6,097 bases of DNA from Bacillota bacterium (GTDB lineage: Bacteria; Bacillota; Clostridia; Christensenellales; Borkfalkiaceae): positions 1 to 6,097 of the forward strand of contig QAKO01000015.1 in assembly GCA_003343765.1 (NCBI GenBank), written 5' to 3'. This document shows, one piece after another, positions 5,406-6,097 of this stretch. A program made the translations under genes and the position numbers. Numbering within the stretch: the first letter of the stretch is position 1; the number at the start of each line of letters is the position of its first letter. The notes beneath the pieces are model-generated. The model did no database searches. It was not told the DNA's origin and saw nothing but the letters and a program-made list of their open reading frames with translations.

Positions 5406-6097
5406 TTATTCTTCACACAAAAAAAGTTTTTTCGCCTCAATGATCGAAGCAATTTTTTGTATATACGTCGGAATATCTTTCGGCGCGCCGATCCGCTCGA
5501 TCCTGCCTTCCGCCGGAAAAATCTTTTTCCCGACCGCATTCGCGCCGCAGGCAATGTTGTCCGAAATCTCCTCCATCACGTCCACATTATAAATGCAAGC
5601 TTTGCCAGGTTTCGTCCAGCCGGTATTTTCACAATTCCCCGCCATGTATTTCTGCCTGTACATGTAATACGGTTCATACCCGGCCCCGCTCAGTTTTTCA
5701 CGCGAATAGGCGATCATCTCCGAGATCCCCGATACACAAAGATACGACTCCTCTTCCTTGAGTTTCGCTCCCTTTTTCAAGCACAGCGTATGCACCGTGA
5801 TATTTTCGGGCGAAAGCGCCACGGCTTTGTCAATGCTCTCGCAAAATTCCCCGACCGTTTCGCCCGTAAGCCCCGCGATCAGATCGCAATTCACGTCAAA
5901 GCCGAATTTCTTTGCCATTTCAAACGCCCTGTAAATATCTGCCGACGTGTGATTCCGTCCGATCCTCTGCAATGTAGCGTCACTGAAACTCTGGGGATTT
6001 ACACAAATACGGGTCACGCCGTAATCTTTCAGCATCTGCAGCTTTTCGTCCGTGAACACATCCGGACGTCCCGCTTCCACCGTGTACTCGGCACACT
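5406..6097 (-). CDS. hemZ: HemZ-type radical SAM protein, coproporphyrinogen dehydrogenase family (3' part, truncated by window edge)
   Basis: HemZ belongs to the oxygen-independent coproporphyrinogen III oxidase family: radical SAM enzymes that oxidatively decarboxylate two propionates to give protoporphyrinogen IX. Only the last 229 residues are in the window; the CxxxCxxC cluster motif lies outside. Visible family features in order: EYTVEAGRPD at the right edge, RICVNPQSFSDATLQRIGRNH, a conserved VNCDLIAGL segment, ENITVHTLCLKKGAKL, and YYMYRQKYMAGNCENTGW followed by PGKACIYNVDVMEE. The last two segments are typical of HemZ rather than HemN or HemW. The frame continues upstream of the GTG at 6080 without a break, so that codon is internal, not the start. 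A terminator follows the stop. In anaerobes lacking a full heme pathway the true substrate of HemZ homologues is unclear, so the reaction is inferred from family. Confidence 0.93.
   Translation of the reverse strand, partial: CAEYTVEAGRPDVFTDEKLQMLKDYGVTRICVNPQSFSDATLQRIGRNHTSADIYRAFEMAKKFGFDVNCDLIAGLTGETVGEFCESIDKAVALSPENITVHTLCLKKGAKLKEEESYLCVSGISEMIAYSREKLSGAGYEPYYMYRQKYMAGNCENTGWTKPGKACIYNVDVMEEISDNIACGANAVGKKIFPAEGRIERIGAPKDIPTYIQKIASIIEAKKLFLCEE

Noticed and set aside
5279..5554. Minus-strand 91-codon frame overlapping the hemZ 3' end
   Set aside because: It is read out of frame through hemZ and its terminator, is highly basic, and has no family resemblance.

Overview
The window looks like chromosomal DNA of a Gram-positive anaerobe, most likely a member of the Clostridia. 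This is inferred from a HemZ-type radical SAM enzyme, the rpsO-pnp neighbourhood, AGGAGG-type ribosome binding sites, near-consensus sigma-A promoters and moderate GC content with AT-rich intergenic DNA. No taxonomic marker allows a closer call. All recognised genes lie on the minus strand, so they read from the right end of the window to the left.

Layout from the right end: (1) the 3' part of hemZ (5406-6097), closed by a strong intrinsic terminator (5361-5391). (2) A YczE-family membrane protein (4349-5191) with its own near-consensus promoter and an unusual acidic C-terminal tail. No terminator was recognised after it. (3) rpsO, ribosomal protein S15 (3784-4047), with its own promoter, a structured leader and a terminator. 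(4) pnp, polynucleotide phosphorylase (1471-3570), with a roughly 180-base leader region that can form several hairpins, and a strong terminator (1412-1451). (5) A gap of about 400 bases that is AT-rich for most of its length and holds an extended -10 promoter and two overlapping hairpins. (6) The 5' part of a large prepilin-like surface protein gene (1-1073), which runs off the left edge. This last gene is open to the edge with no stop codon, so an ORF caller that needs a stop will miss it.

Functionally, rpsO and pnp are the classic translation/RNA-decay pair. S15 and PNPase both control their own mRNAs in other bacteria, and both genes here have leader structures that would suit such control. 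HemZ and YczE are separate transcription units. The prepilin-like protein has a type IV pilin N-terminus, then a large ectodomain that turns beta-helix-like and reaches a GLUG-like motif at the window edge, suggesting a surface-displayed adhesin or pseudopilin-type protein.

I saw no mobile element, CRISPR array, tRNA or rRNA, and nothing that clearly forms a new multi-gene system. The best leads are the prepilin-like protein with its leader, and the pnp leader hairpin.
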